Source: Oscillospiraceae bacterium | GTDB taxonomy: Bacteria > Bacillota > Clostridia > Oscillospirales > Oscillospiraceae | Direction: 5' to 3' | DNA: 39,854 nt | Assembly: GCA_017621795.1 (NCBI GenBank) | Contig: JAGASJ010000067.1 | Coordinates: forward strand, 1 to 39,854 | Shown: piece by piece, positions 18,015 to 27,797 of the stretch | Numbering within the stretch: position 1 is the stretch's first letter | Layout: every line of letters begins with the position of its first letter | Made by a program: the position numbers and the translations under genes | The notes under the pieces: generated by a model | What the model was told of the DNA's origin: nothing | What the model saw: the letters and a program-made list of their open reading frames with translations, nothing else | Database searches by the model: none

Positions 18015-19469
18015 ATGAATGATCTAAAAAACATGCCGAAGGAAAAAAGACCCATTCGGGTGGTTCAGTTTGGCGAGGGGAATTTTCTGCGTGCATTTGT
18101 GGATTATATGATCGACATTGCCAACGAAAAGGGTGTTTTTAATGGCAATATTGCCATTGTAAAGCCCATCGCGTTCGGCAGTCTGGAAAATTTCCACAAG
18201 CAGAATAATAATTATACGGTGGTTCTGCGGGGCAAGGAAAACGGGCAGACCGTGGATGAAAAACGGGTGGTCACCTCTGTGGAGCAGGTGGTGGACTGCA
18301 CCGCCGATCCGGAGGGCTTTTTGGAGCTGGCAAAATTGGAAAGCCTGCGGTTTGTGGTGTCCAATACCACCGAGGCGGGCATTACACTGGATGAAAAGGA
18401 CCATTTTGACGGCCTGCCGGAGACTTATCCCGGCAAGCTGACAAAGTTTTTGTATCAGCGGTATCAGACCTTTTCCGGTGCTGCCGACAAGGGTCTGATC
18501 CTACTGCCTGTTGAGCTGATCGAGCATAACGGCAGAAAGCTGAAGCAGTGCGTTTTGGCACTGATCAACATTTGGGATCTGCCGGCGGATTTTGCCCGTT
18601 GGGTGGAAGAAAGCTGTGTATTTTGCTCCACACTGGTGGACCGGATCGTCACCGGCTACCCCCGGGATAAGGCGGCAGAGATCTGTCAGATGCTGGGCTA
18701 TACAGACCTTCTTTTGGATGTATGTGAGCCCTTTGCACTGTGGGTGATCGAAAGTGAAAAGGACATCAGCAAGGAGCTGCCCCTGGATCAGATCGGTCTG
18801 CCGGTGGTGTTCACCGATAACCTGAAGCCCTATCGGGATCGGAAGGTGCGGGTGCTTAACGGCGCCCATACCGGCAGTGTGCTGGCATCCTACCTGTGCG
18901 GACAGAGCATTGTTCGGGATTGTATGCACGATAAACTTTTGGGACAGTTTTTCCGCCGGATCGTACTGGACGAGATCGTTCCTCAGGTGCAGCTGCCAAG
19001 ACAGGAGGTTTTGGACTTTGCCGCTTCGGTCTTTGAGCGCTTTGAAAATCCCTTTATCGACCACGCCCTTTTGTCCATTTCCCTAAATTCCGTTTCCAAG
19101 TGGAAAGCAAGAGTATTGCCCACTTTCCGGGATCATTTTGAAGATTTTAACGCCCTTCCCAAGCTGATCACCTTCTCTTTTGCGGCACTTTTGGCCTTTT
19201 ACCGCAGCAGCGACCTGCGTCAGGACGGACTGTACGCCAAGCGCAGCGACGGCACAGAATATGTGGTCCACGATGATGAGGCGGTATTGTGCTGTTTCGC
19301 GAAAAACAGCCCGCTGGCAGATGCCGATTATGTGAAAAACATTGCCTGCCAAAAGGATTTTTGGGGCGAGGATCTTTCTTTGTACCCCGCGTTTTGTGAG
19401 ACGGTCTGCATGCATCTTGCGGCCATTACCGCCGATCCCGTGAGAGCAATGGAAGAGGTACTGCAGTAA
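18015..19469 (+). CDS. uxaB: Tagaturonate reductase (altronate oxidoreductase)
   Basis: A 484-residue polyol/mannitol dehydrogenase-family enzyme that reduces D-tagaturonate to D-altronate with NADH. The N-terminal Rossmann segment 'RVVQFGEGNFLRAFVDYMID' closely follows the pattern of E. coli UxaB, as do 'SNTTEAGI' and 'FCSTLVDRIVTGYPRD'. The catalytic KxxxxNxxH motif reads KVRVLNGAH with K277, N282 and H285. The start at ATG 18015 is preferred over ATG 18003 because GGAGG (18005-18009) lies between them, 5 nt upstream. The resemblance is to UxaB rather than the fructuronate reductase UxuB, which points to galacturonate. The downstream dehydratase and KDG enzymes (uxaA, kdgK, kdgA) are not in the window. 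Confidence 0.93.
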   Translation: MNDLKNMPKEKRPIRVVQFGEGNFLRAFVDYMIDIANEKGVFNGNIAIVKPIAFGSLENFHKQNNNYTVVLRGKENGQTVDEKRVVTSVEQVVDCTADPEGFLELAKLESLRFVVSNTTEAGITLDEKDHFDGLPETYPGKLTKFLYQRYQTFSGAADKGLILLPVELIEHNGRKLKQCVLALINIWDLPADFARWVEESCVFCSTLVDRIVTGYPRDKAAEICQMLGYTDLLLDVCEPFALWVIESEKDISKELPLDQIGLPVVFTDNLKPYRDRKVRVLNGAHTGSVLASYLCGQSIVRDCMHDKLLGQFFRRIVLDEIVPQVQLPRQEVLDFAASVFERFENPFIDHALLSISLNSVSKWKARVLPTFRDHFEDFNALPKLITFSFAALLAFYRSSDLRQDGLYAKRSDGTEYVVHDDEAVLCCFAKNSPLADADYVKNIACQKDFWGEDLSLYPAFCETVCMHLAAITADPVRAMEEVLQ

Positions 19470-19494
19470 AGCCTGAAGCAGAGGAGATAGGAAT

Positions 19495-20928
19495 ATGAGA
19501 GAATTTATGGATCGGGATTTTTTACTGGAAACCGAAACGGCGAAGCATCTGTTTCACGATTTTGCCGAAAAGCTTCCGATGGTAGACTATCACTGCCATC
19601 TCAATCCCCGGGAGATCTATGAGGACCGTCGGTTTGACAATTTGGTAGAGGTTTGGCTGGGTGGCAAGCAGCCCGACGGCAGTTATTACGGCGACCACTA
19701 CAAGTGGCGCGTGATGCGCTCCAACGGGGTGGACGAGGACTATATCACCGGAGACAAGCCGGCTTTTCAGCGCTTTTTGAAATTTGTGGAGTCCTTGGAG
19801 CTTGCCATCGGCAACCCCATGTACCACTGGTGTCACATGGAGCTGCAGCGGTTTTTTGGGGTTTACGAGCCGCTGACGGTGGAAAGTGCAGAGCGCATTT
19901 GGGCACACTGCAATGAAATGCTGCTTAGTGACCCGGAGATGACAGCCCGTGGACTGATCAAAAGATCCAACGTGGCATTTATCGGTACTACCGATGACCC
20001 GGTGGATGACCTTTGCTGGCACGAAAAGCTTGCGGCAGATCCGACGTTCACCACCACCGTCGCGCCTTCCTTCCGTCCGGATAAGGCCATCAACATTCAT
20101 AAGGACGGCTGGGCGGCGTATATGCAGAAGCTGGCGGCAAGTGTGCATCGGAAGAGCCTTCCCACCCTTAAAGATGTGTTGGACGCACTGACACAGCGCC
20201 TGGAATATTTCTGCGCCCACGGCTGTAAAGCCAGCGACCACGGCCTGGATTATATTCCTTATGTAAATTACACACGACAGCAGGCAGACGCGGTTTATCA
20301 AAAGGCATTGGAAAACAAAGCGCTGACCGCGGAAGAAATTGACGGCTATCAGACGGTGGTGTTACTGCATTTGGGAAAAGAGTATCACCGCCTGAATATT
20401 GCAATGCAGCTGCATTATTCCTGTCTGCGCAACAATAATCACCGCATTTATAAGCTGCAGGGACCGGATACCGGTGTGGATTCCATTGCCCAAAACACCT
20501 GCGGCGGCAATATTGTAAAGCTGCTTTCCGATTTGGACGAGGCGGGCACCTGCCCCAAAACCGTTCTGTATTCCTTAAACCCGGCAGATAATGCCCAGCT
20601 GGGCTCCATTATCGGCTGCTTCCAGGATGGCTCTGTGCCCGGCAAAATGCAGCACGGCTCTGCCTGGTGGTTTAACGACAATAAGACGGGTATGCAGGAG
20701 CAGATGACGGTACTGGCCAATTTGGGCCTTTTGGGGAATTTTATCGGTATGCTCACAGATTCCCGTTCGTTTTTGAGCTACCCGCGGCATGAGTATTTCC
20801 GCCGCATTTTGTGTAATATGTTGGGAAATTGGGTAGAAAACGGGGAATATCCCAATATTGACAGTGCCCTGCGTAAAATTGTGGAGGGCGTTTGCTACAA
20901 AAACGCCAAGCGTTATTTTGACCTGTAA
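19495..20928 (+). CDS. uxaC: Uronate isomerase
   Basis: A 477-residue amidohydrolase-superfamily uronate isomerase converting D-galacturonate to D-tagaturonate (and glucuronate to fructuronate). The metal-binding HxH motif is H33 and H35 in DYHCHLNP. Family segments such as 'GTTDDPVDDLCWH', 'VLYSLNPADN' and 'GMLTDSRSFLSYPRHEYFRR' are intact, and the length is normal. A GAGGAGA ribosome site precedes ATG 19495 and the gap from uxaB is 25 nt. With uxaB it forms the first two steps of galacturonate catabolism, supplied by the glycosidases and transporter encoded upstream. Confidence 0.96.
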   Translation: MREFMDRDFLLETETAKHLFHDFAEKLPMVDYHCHLNPREIYEDRRFDNLVEVWLGGKQPDGSYYGDHYKWRVMRSNGVDEDYITGDKPAFQRFLKFVESLELAIGNPMYHWCHMELQRFFGVYEPLTVESAERIWAHCNEMLLSDPEMTARGLIKRSNVAFIGTTDDPVDDLCWHEKLAADPTFTTTVAPSFRPDKAINIHKDGWAAYMQKLAASVHRKSLPTLKDVLDALTQRLEYFCAHGCKASDHGLDYIPYVNYTRQQADAVYQKALENKALTAEEIDGYQTVVLLHLGKEYHRLNIAMQLHYSCLRNNNHRIYKLQGPDTGVDSIAQNTCGGNIVKLLSDLDEAGTCPKTVLYSLNPADNAQLGSIIGCFQDGSVPGKMQHGSAWWFNDNKTGMQEQMTVLANLGLLGNFIGMLTDSRSFLSYPRHEYFRRILCNMLGNWVENGEYPNIDSALRKIVEGVCYKNAKRYFDL

Positions 20929-20954
20929 TAAAACAAAAAAGGAGGCCGAGGGGA

Positions 20955-23900
20955 TTGAAAAATAAGTTTTTCGCAAGAATTTTGTCGCTGGTGACGGCGG
21001 CGGTGCTTGTGCTCTCCGGCCTGCCGGCGGCAGGAAGACCTGTCCTTGCGGCAGAAAATGAGAATCTTGTTTATAACGGCAGCTTTGATTTGCCCTACAG
21101 CAATGCCCAAACCGTTTCCGGATGGAGCTTAAATACGAAAAATACCAACCATACGGCGGTGATCCAAAGCAGTGTGGTATACGGCGATAGCGGAAATGCG
21201 CTGAAAATTGACGCAACCGGGCAGTCGTATATCTATGCTATGGACTTTTCTGTAGAAGCCGGTGCCACATATATTCTGTCCTACTACATACGGGTAGAGC
21301 AGGCCCAGAGCCTGCAGTACGCGCCCTTTATGAACGACAGCAATTATGCAGGCGGCTGGTGGAAGGATTTTGTTCTGCCGGCAGTCACAGAGGCAAACGG
21401 AGAATGGGTGAAGGTCTCCGGTTCGATCACCATTCCGGAAAGTGTGGGGGCCAATGCAGACAATCCCCAAAGTAAGATTCAGCTGGGCTTCAAGGTCTAT
21501 CAGGGTAGCGGTCTATTCTATTTGGACAGTGTCTCTGTGACCAAGAGCCCCATCAATTCCGATACCCCCAATTTGGATTTTGAACTGCAGGCCTCAGACG
21601 GCGGCGTTGCGAACTGGCAGAGCACCGCCCAGAATATGGTTCTGCAAGGGGACAGCAGTGTGTATCATTCCGGCAGTCGGTCTATGTATATTCGTAAGAC
21701 CTCGCTAAATGAAAAAGACTATGTGGACTCCCTGGCATACATTCCTGTTCAGACGGGAAATGTATATGAATTTTCCTTTTGGATGTGCTCCCGCAATGCC
21801 CAGCCCACAGCCACCGTTCGGTTGAATCTGCAGCCCTTTGCCGCCGATGGAACAAAGCTGATGCAGGATGGGCAGGAAGCGGTCGTATACGGAAGTGTGG
21901 CCGCTTTAAACGGCGGCTCTCAGCGAAGCGGATGGACAAAGGTGACCACCCGTGCCGCGTTGCCGGAAGACACCAAATATGTAACACTGCGCTTTTTACT
22001 GACCCGTGGTGCGGCGGAAGTGTGGATTGACGATCTGTTCTTCCAACCGGTGGAGGACGGAACCGACTGCGTGGTGTATTACGAGGATTTCCACGCAACA
22101 GATGAAAGCGGCAACATCAGCACCTGGAAACAGCAGGGAAGCGGCAGCTTTACCGCCGAAAACGGAGGAAAGCTGGCCTTGACTTCCGGGGAGGGCTTTA
22201 TTTATACCGGCCTTACCTGCCTGATGACCGATTACACCTATTGCATCAAGGGTGATTATACAGCGGATATTGGCGGCACGGTGCAGGTGCGTTTTTACGA
22301 TTATCAAAGGAAGGAATACCTGCAGCAACGGAAAACGGCAGCCATATTGGCAGGGAACACATCCTTTGCGCTTACATTTACAGCGCCCAGTCATACCTAT
22401 GCGGAAATATACATCGGCTCTGATCAAAGCGGAACCATAACCGTCTCCGATGTAACCGTGTATATGACCGCCCAAAAGCCCAAGCCCAACCGCAATTATT
22501 TGGATGCGGATTGGTCTAAAAAAGCAGATCGGGAGAATGTGGTATCCTCTGTGGAAGTTTACAACGGGATCCCCACCCTGATGATCGACGGTCAGCCCAC
22601 TTCTGCATATTTTTATCAGCGGCCGGACCTGGATGCCTATTTGCAGACAGATGCAGAGAGCCGGATCGCAGAATCCGGCATAGAGCTCTTTGTAACCTAT
22701 GGCGGCAACCTGTATAAAGGCGGCTGTGATCCCATTTGGCTGGAGGACGGCAGTATTGATTATGCCGCCTTTGATGCGGTCATCTATGATACCTTGGCGG
22801 CGGATGAAAATGCCCTTGTGATGGTGAACATCGGTATGTTTGCCCCCGTGTGGTGGTTGGAGCAGAATCCGGACCATCGGGCGCAGGCCCACAACGGCAG
22901 CAGCTACATCGCTTTGGACGATGTTTCTTTAGCATCAGAAAAGTTCCGTCGGGAGGCAGGCGAGGTTTTGCGGCAGCTGATCGTCCACATGAAGGAACAA
23001 AACTACTATAATCGGGTATTTGGTCTGAAAATCAGCGGCGGTCAGAGCTACGAGTGGATGCATCTTGGTACCGGTGCCGATCAAGGGCCGGATTATAGTG
23101 CTGTATCCCGGGAAGGCTTCCGCACCTATCTGAAAAATAAATATGGTACGGATGCGGCTTTGCAAGCTGCCTGGGGCAACAACACCGTCACATTGGCTAC
23201 AGCGGCAGCACCCGGTTGGGAAGAAAAATGCGCCTACTCCAATGTATTTGTTGGAGATGTAGAGACGGGCAGTCTTTCAAGAAACATCGTGGACTGGAAC
23301 TTATGGCTGGGCGAAGCCTCGGCTGACAGCTTCCTTTACTACTGTCAGATCGCCAAGGAAGAAACAGACGGTCAAATCATTGTCGGCGGCTACAATGGCT
23401 ATCTTTGGACCAGCAATACCCATGACAGCCAGGGTAAAGCCCATACTGCTATGGACAGAGTGCTCGACAGTGAATATGTGGACTGGATCGCATCTCCCAT
23501 TGCCTACAGCGAACGGCTTTTAGGTCAATCCTCAGCTTATATGGCACTGCTGGACAGTGTGCAAGCACACGGAAAGCTCTATATTGCCGAGCAGGACAAC
23601 CGCACCTGTCTTTCTGATCGCTATGCCGGGGTCTCCTGGGATGCAGATTGGGATTATAAGATCGGACAGACCCGGACGATGGCAGATACGATCTACCAGC
23701 AAAAGCGGGATTTTGCCAATGCCCTTGTTAACGGCGCGGGCTTATGGCAGTTTGATATGTACGGCGGCTGGCTGGATGATGAGCAGATTTATGATTATTT
23801 CCGGGCTGCTAAGACAGAATATGACCTGAGTGTGCATTTGGATAGAAACACTACCAATGAAATTGCGGTATTTGTGGGGGATGAGACCTACGGCTATCTG

Positions 23901-26900
23901 ACTGCGGAAAACAGCAATATGAGCTACACTTTATTGGAGCCAATGCTTATGCAGCAAAGAAAGCACCTGGCATCCATGGGCGCAGGGTATGATACCTACG
24001 CAATGTCCAGCCTTTTGGACGGGAAAGTACCGGGTCATAAGCTCAACATTATTCTTTCTCCCTTTGAGATTACGGAGCAGATGCACAATGCTATTGACAC
24101 CTACCTGAAAACAAACGATCAGGTGGTGGTGTGGGTATACCTGCCGGGCATCTCTAACGGTACAGCCCTTTCCCTTGCCAATGTACAGCGGGCCACAGGC
24201 TTCTCCATTGGCGCAGTGGAGCAAAGATCCACCTTGCAGGTGCAGCTTGCCGATTCCGGCCACAGTCTGACAGAAGGCATTGCGGGACGGATATACGGTA
24301 ACTCCGTAGTAAATTCCGTGTCACCCCTGACCTACATTCAGGATACAGCCGGTGCAACGGTGCTGGGCTATAATACGGCGGGACAAAAGCCCGGCTTGGC
24401 AGTGAAGGATATGGGGGATTGGACCTCGGTATATTCCTCTGCGCCGTGCCTGGACGCACAGCTGCTTCGGAACCTGATGGCATTTGCAGGGTGTCATAGC
24501 TACTGCGAAAATCCCGCGGATATTATTTACAGCAGCAATGCCTATGTAGCACTGCACAGTGGGGCAGAGGGCACAAAAACCATAACACTGCCCGGTAACT
24601 ACAGTGTCTACGATGTATTTGAAGAGAAAATGCTCTCTATGAATACCGATCAGATTCAATATGACCATCAGGCAAACGACACCCATATTTTCCGCCTGAT
24701 GAAGCCCAATACCTACGCGGTCACAGCAAGCATCCAAAGCGGTAAGGGCACATTGTCCGTTCCCGGGCTGACGCAGGTGGCGGCAGGACAAAGCTACACC
24801 CTGAAGGTCCTACCGGAAAGCGGCTATGAAGTTGACACCGTTATGGTCAATGGTGTGCCGACTGCATTGGATGGCAATCATACCCTGCAAATTTCGTCGG
24901 TGAACAAAAATACAGCGATCAAAGTCCGTTTTGTCAAGCAAAACACATCAGACAACTGGGGCTTTGAATGGGGCAGCTTTGGCGGCGGCGTGACCGGCAG
25001 CGGAGCAGCGACCATTGTTTCCGATGAGAATGTGCACAGCGGCACCTATAGCCTGCGGCTGAATCACGACAGCACAGCAAGAGATCTGGTGCAAATATCC
25101 ATCTATATGGATGCCGCCGCACAGGATCGAACCCTGCGCTTATCCTATTGGGCGAAGGTGGCTCCGGGTGCGGTGCGTGCATTGCACAGCGGCGTGCATT
25201 TCTTCACTGCAAACTGGACGACCACCCAAAAATCGTCATACAGTGCGGTGTATCCCAGCAGAACCCAGTGGCAGCAGTATACCCAGGAGCTGACACTGCC
25301 GGCGGGAACGGAGATCGTGGAATACCAGCTCTATGCGGATACAGCCAACGCAGATATTTATGTTGACGATATTTCCGTCACCTGCGACGGTCAGCAGATG
25401 ATGATCAACGGCTCTTTGGAGCGGGGCAATCTCACCGGCAGCTTCGATAAATTTGAAAACACACCGCAGGTGGTTCGTTCTCAATTGGCCCATAGCGGCG
25501 TTTATGGAGCGAAAATAACCGGCAGCGGTGTGGTAACGGCCCAAATGGACCTGCAGACAGAAGAAGACCAGCGCCTTGCGCTGTCTGCCTGGGTGCAGGG
25601 CGCGGCAAAATACCGCATCTTACAGAATGGGACGACCCTCAGTGAAGGAAGTTGGACCGGAGGGGCGCAGTGGAGTCAGCAGACGGCGCAGTGCATCGTG
25701 CCCGCAGGAACAGATGCGGTGCAGATCGAGATCTATCCCGCCAGTACCACTTCTACGGTCTACTTGGACGATATGGAGCTTTCCATTGTGCCTCCGCCCA
25801 CAACAGATCTGCACTTTCAGCAGATTTATTCCGACGGCACGTGGCGTTTTGTGGCAGAAAACCCTGAATTGCTGACAGAAAGCTACTACAAGATCCCCGT
25901 GACCGTTGATGGTCAAGCATCTTTTGTGATCGCCCATCATACGGAAGAGATGCTCTGCATCTATCCCGACTTTTTCCGGGTATACGGCGGTGCGGTGCCG
26001 GTGGCGTGCCTGACTGTACCGGAAAACGCGGTGTTGAAGGCAGTAGACCCGTCCCTGAACTGGGGCGAAAAAACCGACAGCACGCAGGTAAAAATCGGAA
26101 AAGAGCTAACGGTCACATTGGCAGAGGGAAGGGTAGAGGAATGGAATCTGACCCTGGGCGGCGATTTGACTGTGAATTTCCATACCACCTTGCAGGTGCA
26201 GGATCTGAGCAAAGCGCAGGCGGTGATTACCGTCGGAGATCAAACGTATAGCTTTGAGGATGTGCAGGAGCAAAACTGCTTCAGCATTCCTATGGCGGCG
26301 GCGGAAATGACGGATGAGATCCGCGTGCAGCTTTTCTACAGTGGCGTAACGGTATGGGAAGAGCGCTATACCATTCGGCAGTATGCCGACTATGTACTGG
26401 CGGATGAAAGTATGACGCGCTATCACCCGATGGTTCGTCAGATGCTCCATTACGGCGGTGCCGCACAGGTCTACTTTGATTATGGTGCAGACAGGCTTGC
26501 CAATGCGGGCATTTTGAATGCAGATCAGCAGGAGATCCCGACATCGACGGAGCAGGGGATGACAGTAACAGGCTCGTTGGAGAACGTCCGTTTCTACGGC
26601 GCCAGCCTGCTGTTCCAAAACAAAGTGGCTGTTCAGTACTATTTCTCCGTTTCCGACGATTTGGAAAGCCTGACCTTTACAGCCAATGGCATCACATACG
26701 AGCCGGTTTCCAAAAACGGACTATACTGTGTAGAACTTCCCGGCGTCAATCCCCAGGACTGGGACGCACAGCAGGTACTGACCGTCACCGATGAAAACGG
26801 AAACACTTTAGCGGTGGGCTATAGTCCGATGCACTATATTGTCCGCATGAACAAAAAGGGCAACGATACACTGAAGTCCCTTTTGAAGGCAATGTATAAT

Positions 26901-26936
26901 TATCATTTGACGGCAGAGACCATTTGCGCTGAATAA
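20955..26936 (+). CDS. Giant secreted GH42-like glycosidase, paralogue of the locus's first gene
   Basis: A 1993-residue protein starting at TTG 20955, with GGAGG at 20941-20945 and no in-frame ATG upstream; a signal peptide follows at once (residues 1-33). Modules: CBM-like (36-195), a second binding module (200-375), a beta-sandwich (376-510), a GH42-like barrel (525-965), a trimerisation-like domain (965-1190), an InlB-like repeat (1250-1330), two CBM-like modules (1332-1475 and 1485-1610), one 'CIYPDFFRVYGGAVP' module (1617-1710) and the C-terminal domain shared with the 1323-aa protein (1720-1993). Candidate catalytic residues are E700 (QSYEWM) and E879 (YIAEQDN), the same spacing as in the first paralogue. 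It has no membrane helix or LPXTG motif, unlike the first paralogue, so it may be released or retained through its C-terminal domain. The bond cleaved is not certain. Confidence 0.83.
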   Translation: MKNKFFARILSLVTAAVLVLSGLPAAGRPVLAAENENLVYNGSFDLPYSNAQTVSGWSLNTKNTNHTAVIQSSVVYGDSGNALKIDATGQSYIYAMDFSVEAGATYILSYYIRVEQAQSLQYAPFMNDSNYAGGWWKDFVLPAVTEANGEWVKVSGSITIPESVGANADNPQSKIQLGFKVYQGSGLFYLDSVSVTKSPINSDTPNLDFELQASDGGVANWQSTAQNMVLQGDSSVYHSGSRSMYIRKTSLNEKDYVDSLAYIPVQTGNVYEFSFWMCSRNAQPTATVRLNLQPFAADGTKLMQDGQEAVVYGSVAALNGGSQRSGWTKVTTRAALPEDTKYVTLRFLLTRGAAEVWIDDLFFQPVEDGTDCVVYYEDFHATDESGNISTWKQQGSGSFTAENGGKLALTSGEGFIYTGLTCLMTDYTYCIKGDYTADIGGTVQVRFYDYQRKEYLQQRKTAAILAGNTSFALTFTAPSHTYAEIYIGSDQSGTITVSDVTVYMTAQKPKPNRNYLDADWSKKADRENVVSSVEVYNGIPTLMIDGQPTSAYFYQRPDLDAYLQTDAESRIAESGIELFVTYGGNLYKGGCDPIWLEDGSIDYAAFDAVIYDTLAADENALVMVNIGMFAPVWWLEQNPDHRAQAHNGSSYIALDDVSLASEKFRREAGEVLRQLIVHMKEQNYYNRVFGLKISGGQSYEWMHLGTGADQGPDYSAVSREGFRTYLKNKYGTDAALQAAWGNNTVTLATAAAPGWEEKCAYSNVFVGDVETGSLSRNIVDWNLWLGEASADSFLYYCQIAKEETDGQIIVGGYNGYLWTSNTHDSQGKAHTAMDRVLDSEYVDWIASPIAYSERLLGQSSAYMALLDSVQAHGKLYIAEQDNRTCLSDRYAGVSWDADWDYKIGQTRTMADTIYQQKRDFANALVNGAGLWQFDMYGGWLDDEQIYDYFRAAKTEYDLSVHLDRNTTNEIAVFVGDETYGYLTAENSNMSYTLLEPMLMQQRKHLASMGAGYDTYAMSSLLDGKVPGHKLNIILSPFEITEQMHNAIDTYLKTNDQVVVWVYLPGISNGTALSLANVQRATGFSIGAVEQRSTLQVQLADSGHSLTEGIAGRIYGNSVVNSVSPLTYIQDTAGATVLGYNTAGQKPGLAVKDMGDWTSVYSSAPCLDAQLLRNLMAFAGCHSYCENPADIIYSSNAYVALHSGAEGTKTITLPGNYSVYDVFEEKMLSMNTDQIQYDHQANDTHIFRLMKPNTYAVTASIQSGKGTLSVPGLTQVAAGQSYTLKVLPESGYEVDTVMVNGVPTALDGNHTLQISSVNKNTAIKVRFVKQNTSDNWGFEWGSFGGGVTGSGAATIVSDENVHSGTYSLRLNHDSTARDLVQISIYMDAAAQDRTLRLSYWAKVAPGAVRALHSGVHFFTANWTTTQKSSYSAVYPSRTQWQQYTQELTLPAGTEIVEYQLYADTANADIYVDDISVTCDGQQMMINGSLERGNLTGSFDKFENTPQVVRSQLAHSGVYGAKITGSGVVTAQMDLQTEEDQRLALSAWVQGAAKYRILQNGTTLSEGSWTGGAQWSQQTAQCIVPAGTDAVQIEIYPASTTSTVYLDDMELSIVPPPTTDLHFQQIYSDGTWRFVAENPELLTESYYKIPVTVDGQASFVIAHHTEEMLCIYPDFFRVYGGAVPVACLTVPENAVLKAVDPSLNWGEKTDSTQVKIGKELTVTLAEGRVEEWNLTLGGDLTVNFHTTLQVQDLSKAQAVITVGDQTYSFEDVQEQNCFSIPMAAAEMTDEIRVQLFYSGVTVWEERYTIRQYADYVLADESMTRYHPMVRQMLHYGGAAQVYFDYGADRLANAGILNADQQEIPTSTEQGMTVTGSLENVRFYGASLLFQNKVAVQYYFSVSDDLESLTFTANGITYEPVSKNGLYCVELPGVNPQDWDAQQVLTVTDENGNTLAVGYSPMHYIVRMNKKGNDTLKSLLKAMYNYHLTAETICAE

Positions 26937-26951
26937 TGTAAATCCCCAAAA

Positions 26952-26985
26952 AGACCCTCGGTTTGTTGTGGCAAACCGAGGGTCT
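26952..26985. terminator. Bidirectional intrinsic terminator between convergent genes
   Basis: A perfect 14-bp stem (AGACCCTCGGTTTG / CAAACCGAGGGTCT) with a 6-nt loop lies between two convergent genes. On the minus strand it is followed by a clean T5 run; on the plus strand the tail is weaker (ATATTATT). It ends both the polysaccharide locus and the minus-strand lipoprotein gene. Confidence 0.92.
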
Positions 26986-26988
26986 ATA

Positions 26989-27507
26989 TTATTCGTAAAG
27001 CTTTTCATAATCCGGCAATGATGCCCATTCCGCGGTGGCAGTCAACCGATTGCTTATTTCCTCGCATACAGACAGGAAGGCCTGCCCCTTCTCGTCCTCT
27101 GATGTAAAGGAAAGCGCAATATTCGCTGCCCTGATGGTTTTTTGTGTGCCATTGCGGTACACCGTTAAAATAAGGGTCATAGACGGCTTGGACATCCCGT
27201 TTTGCGGGTCATATACTTCCGGGTACGCGTCAATATCCAGTGACGCGATCAAATCATAGATATATGCTTTATCCTGTTCGCTAAGCTGGTAGTAGGTCAC
27301 ATAATCATCGGGATTTGTGGCATCGGTCGTTTTAACCAGCCTGCCCGTTTGACTGTCATAGGAACTGATGCCGTAGCAATTCCAGGTCAGCGCAAATGCA
27401 AAATCTTCAGAAGCAGCAGTAACTTTGTCGTCTGATTGACCTGCGGCACAACCCACAATGGACAACATACAAACCAGTGCGAAAAACACGATCAGCAGCT
27501 TTTTCAT
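26989..27507 (-). CDS. Small hypothetical lipoprotein
   Basis: A 172-residue protein with a lipoprotein signal, lipobox SIVGC (C20). The mature domain is a small alpha/beta protein with the segments 'SYDSQTGRLVKT', 'YQLSEQDKAYIYDLIASLD' and a hydrophobic 'TLILTVYRNGTQKTI' strand, resembling uncharacterised surface lipoproteins of gut Clostridia. I do not recognise a named family. The start is the ATG at 27507-27505, preceded by AAGGGGGGT on the minus strand; an in-frame ATG 21 nt upstream would include that site. It is transcribed alone, converging on the polysaccharide locus and divergent from the amino acid transporter. Confidence 0.8.
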   Translation of the reverse strand: MKKLLIVFFALVCMLSIVGCAAGQSDDKVTAASEDFAFALTWNCYGISSYDSQTGRLVKTTDATNPDDYVTYYQLSEQDKAYIYDLIASLDIDAYPEVYDPQNGMSKPSMTLILTVYRNGTQKTIRAANIALSFTSEDEKGQAFLSVCEEISNRLTATAEWASLPDYEKLYE

Positions 27508-27797
27508 ACAATTACCCCCCTTCATCAATTATACGACCGAGTATAACGAAATTCCTTATTGTGTGATCATAAAAATGTTCCTGCTGGTTGTTTTCAAAGG
27601 GCCAAGGGGTGTTACGATGAAAGGCGGTTCCCTTAAATTGTATAACTTTAACAAACTAAAGCGCTAAAGTGGCGGCGTGTATGTACAGGTATACAAAGTG
27701 TACGATTTTGGTAAAATTTCTCTTTACTTCGCTAAAGTGATGAAGTATAATGAGGCCATCACAAAACACGCCTGCGTGTATGAAAGGAAGCATTATT
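27508..27797. other. Divergent intergenic region with a duplicated 10-mer
   Basis: 290 nt without a credible gene. The 10-mer CGCTAAAGTG occurs at 27662-27671 and again at 27730-27739, the second copy inside the spacer of the transporter promoter, as an operator might be placed. The stretch between is AT-rich with several GTAC-like palindromic steps. Confidence 0.5.
27723..27751 (+). promoter_or_regulatory. SigA-type promoter of the amino acid transporter operon
   Basis: TTTACT at 27723-27728, a 17-nt spacer and a perfect TATAAT at 27746-27751. The predicted transcription start is near 27758, about 40 nt before the start codon. Confidence 0.75.

Noticed and set aside
18015-19469. Fructuronate reductase (UxuB) or mannitol dehydrogenase
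   Set aside because: The N-terminal FGEGNFLRAFVDY and FCSTLVDRIVTGYPRD segments follow UxaB closely.
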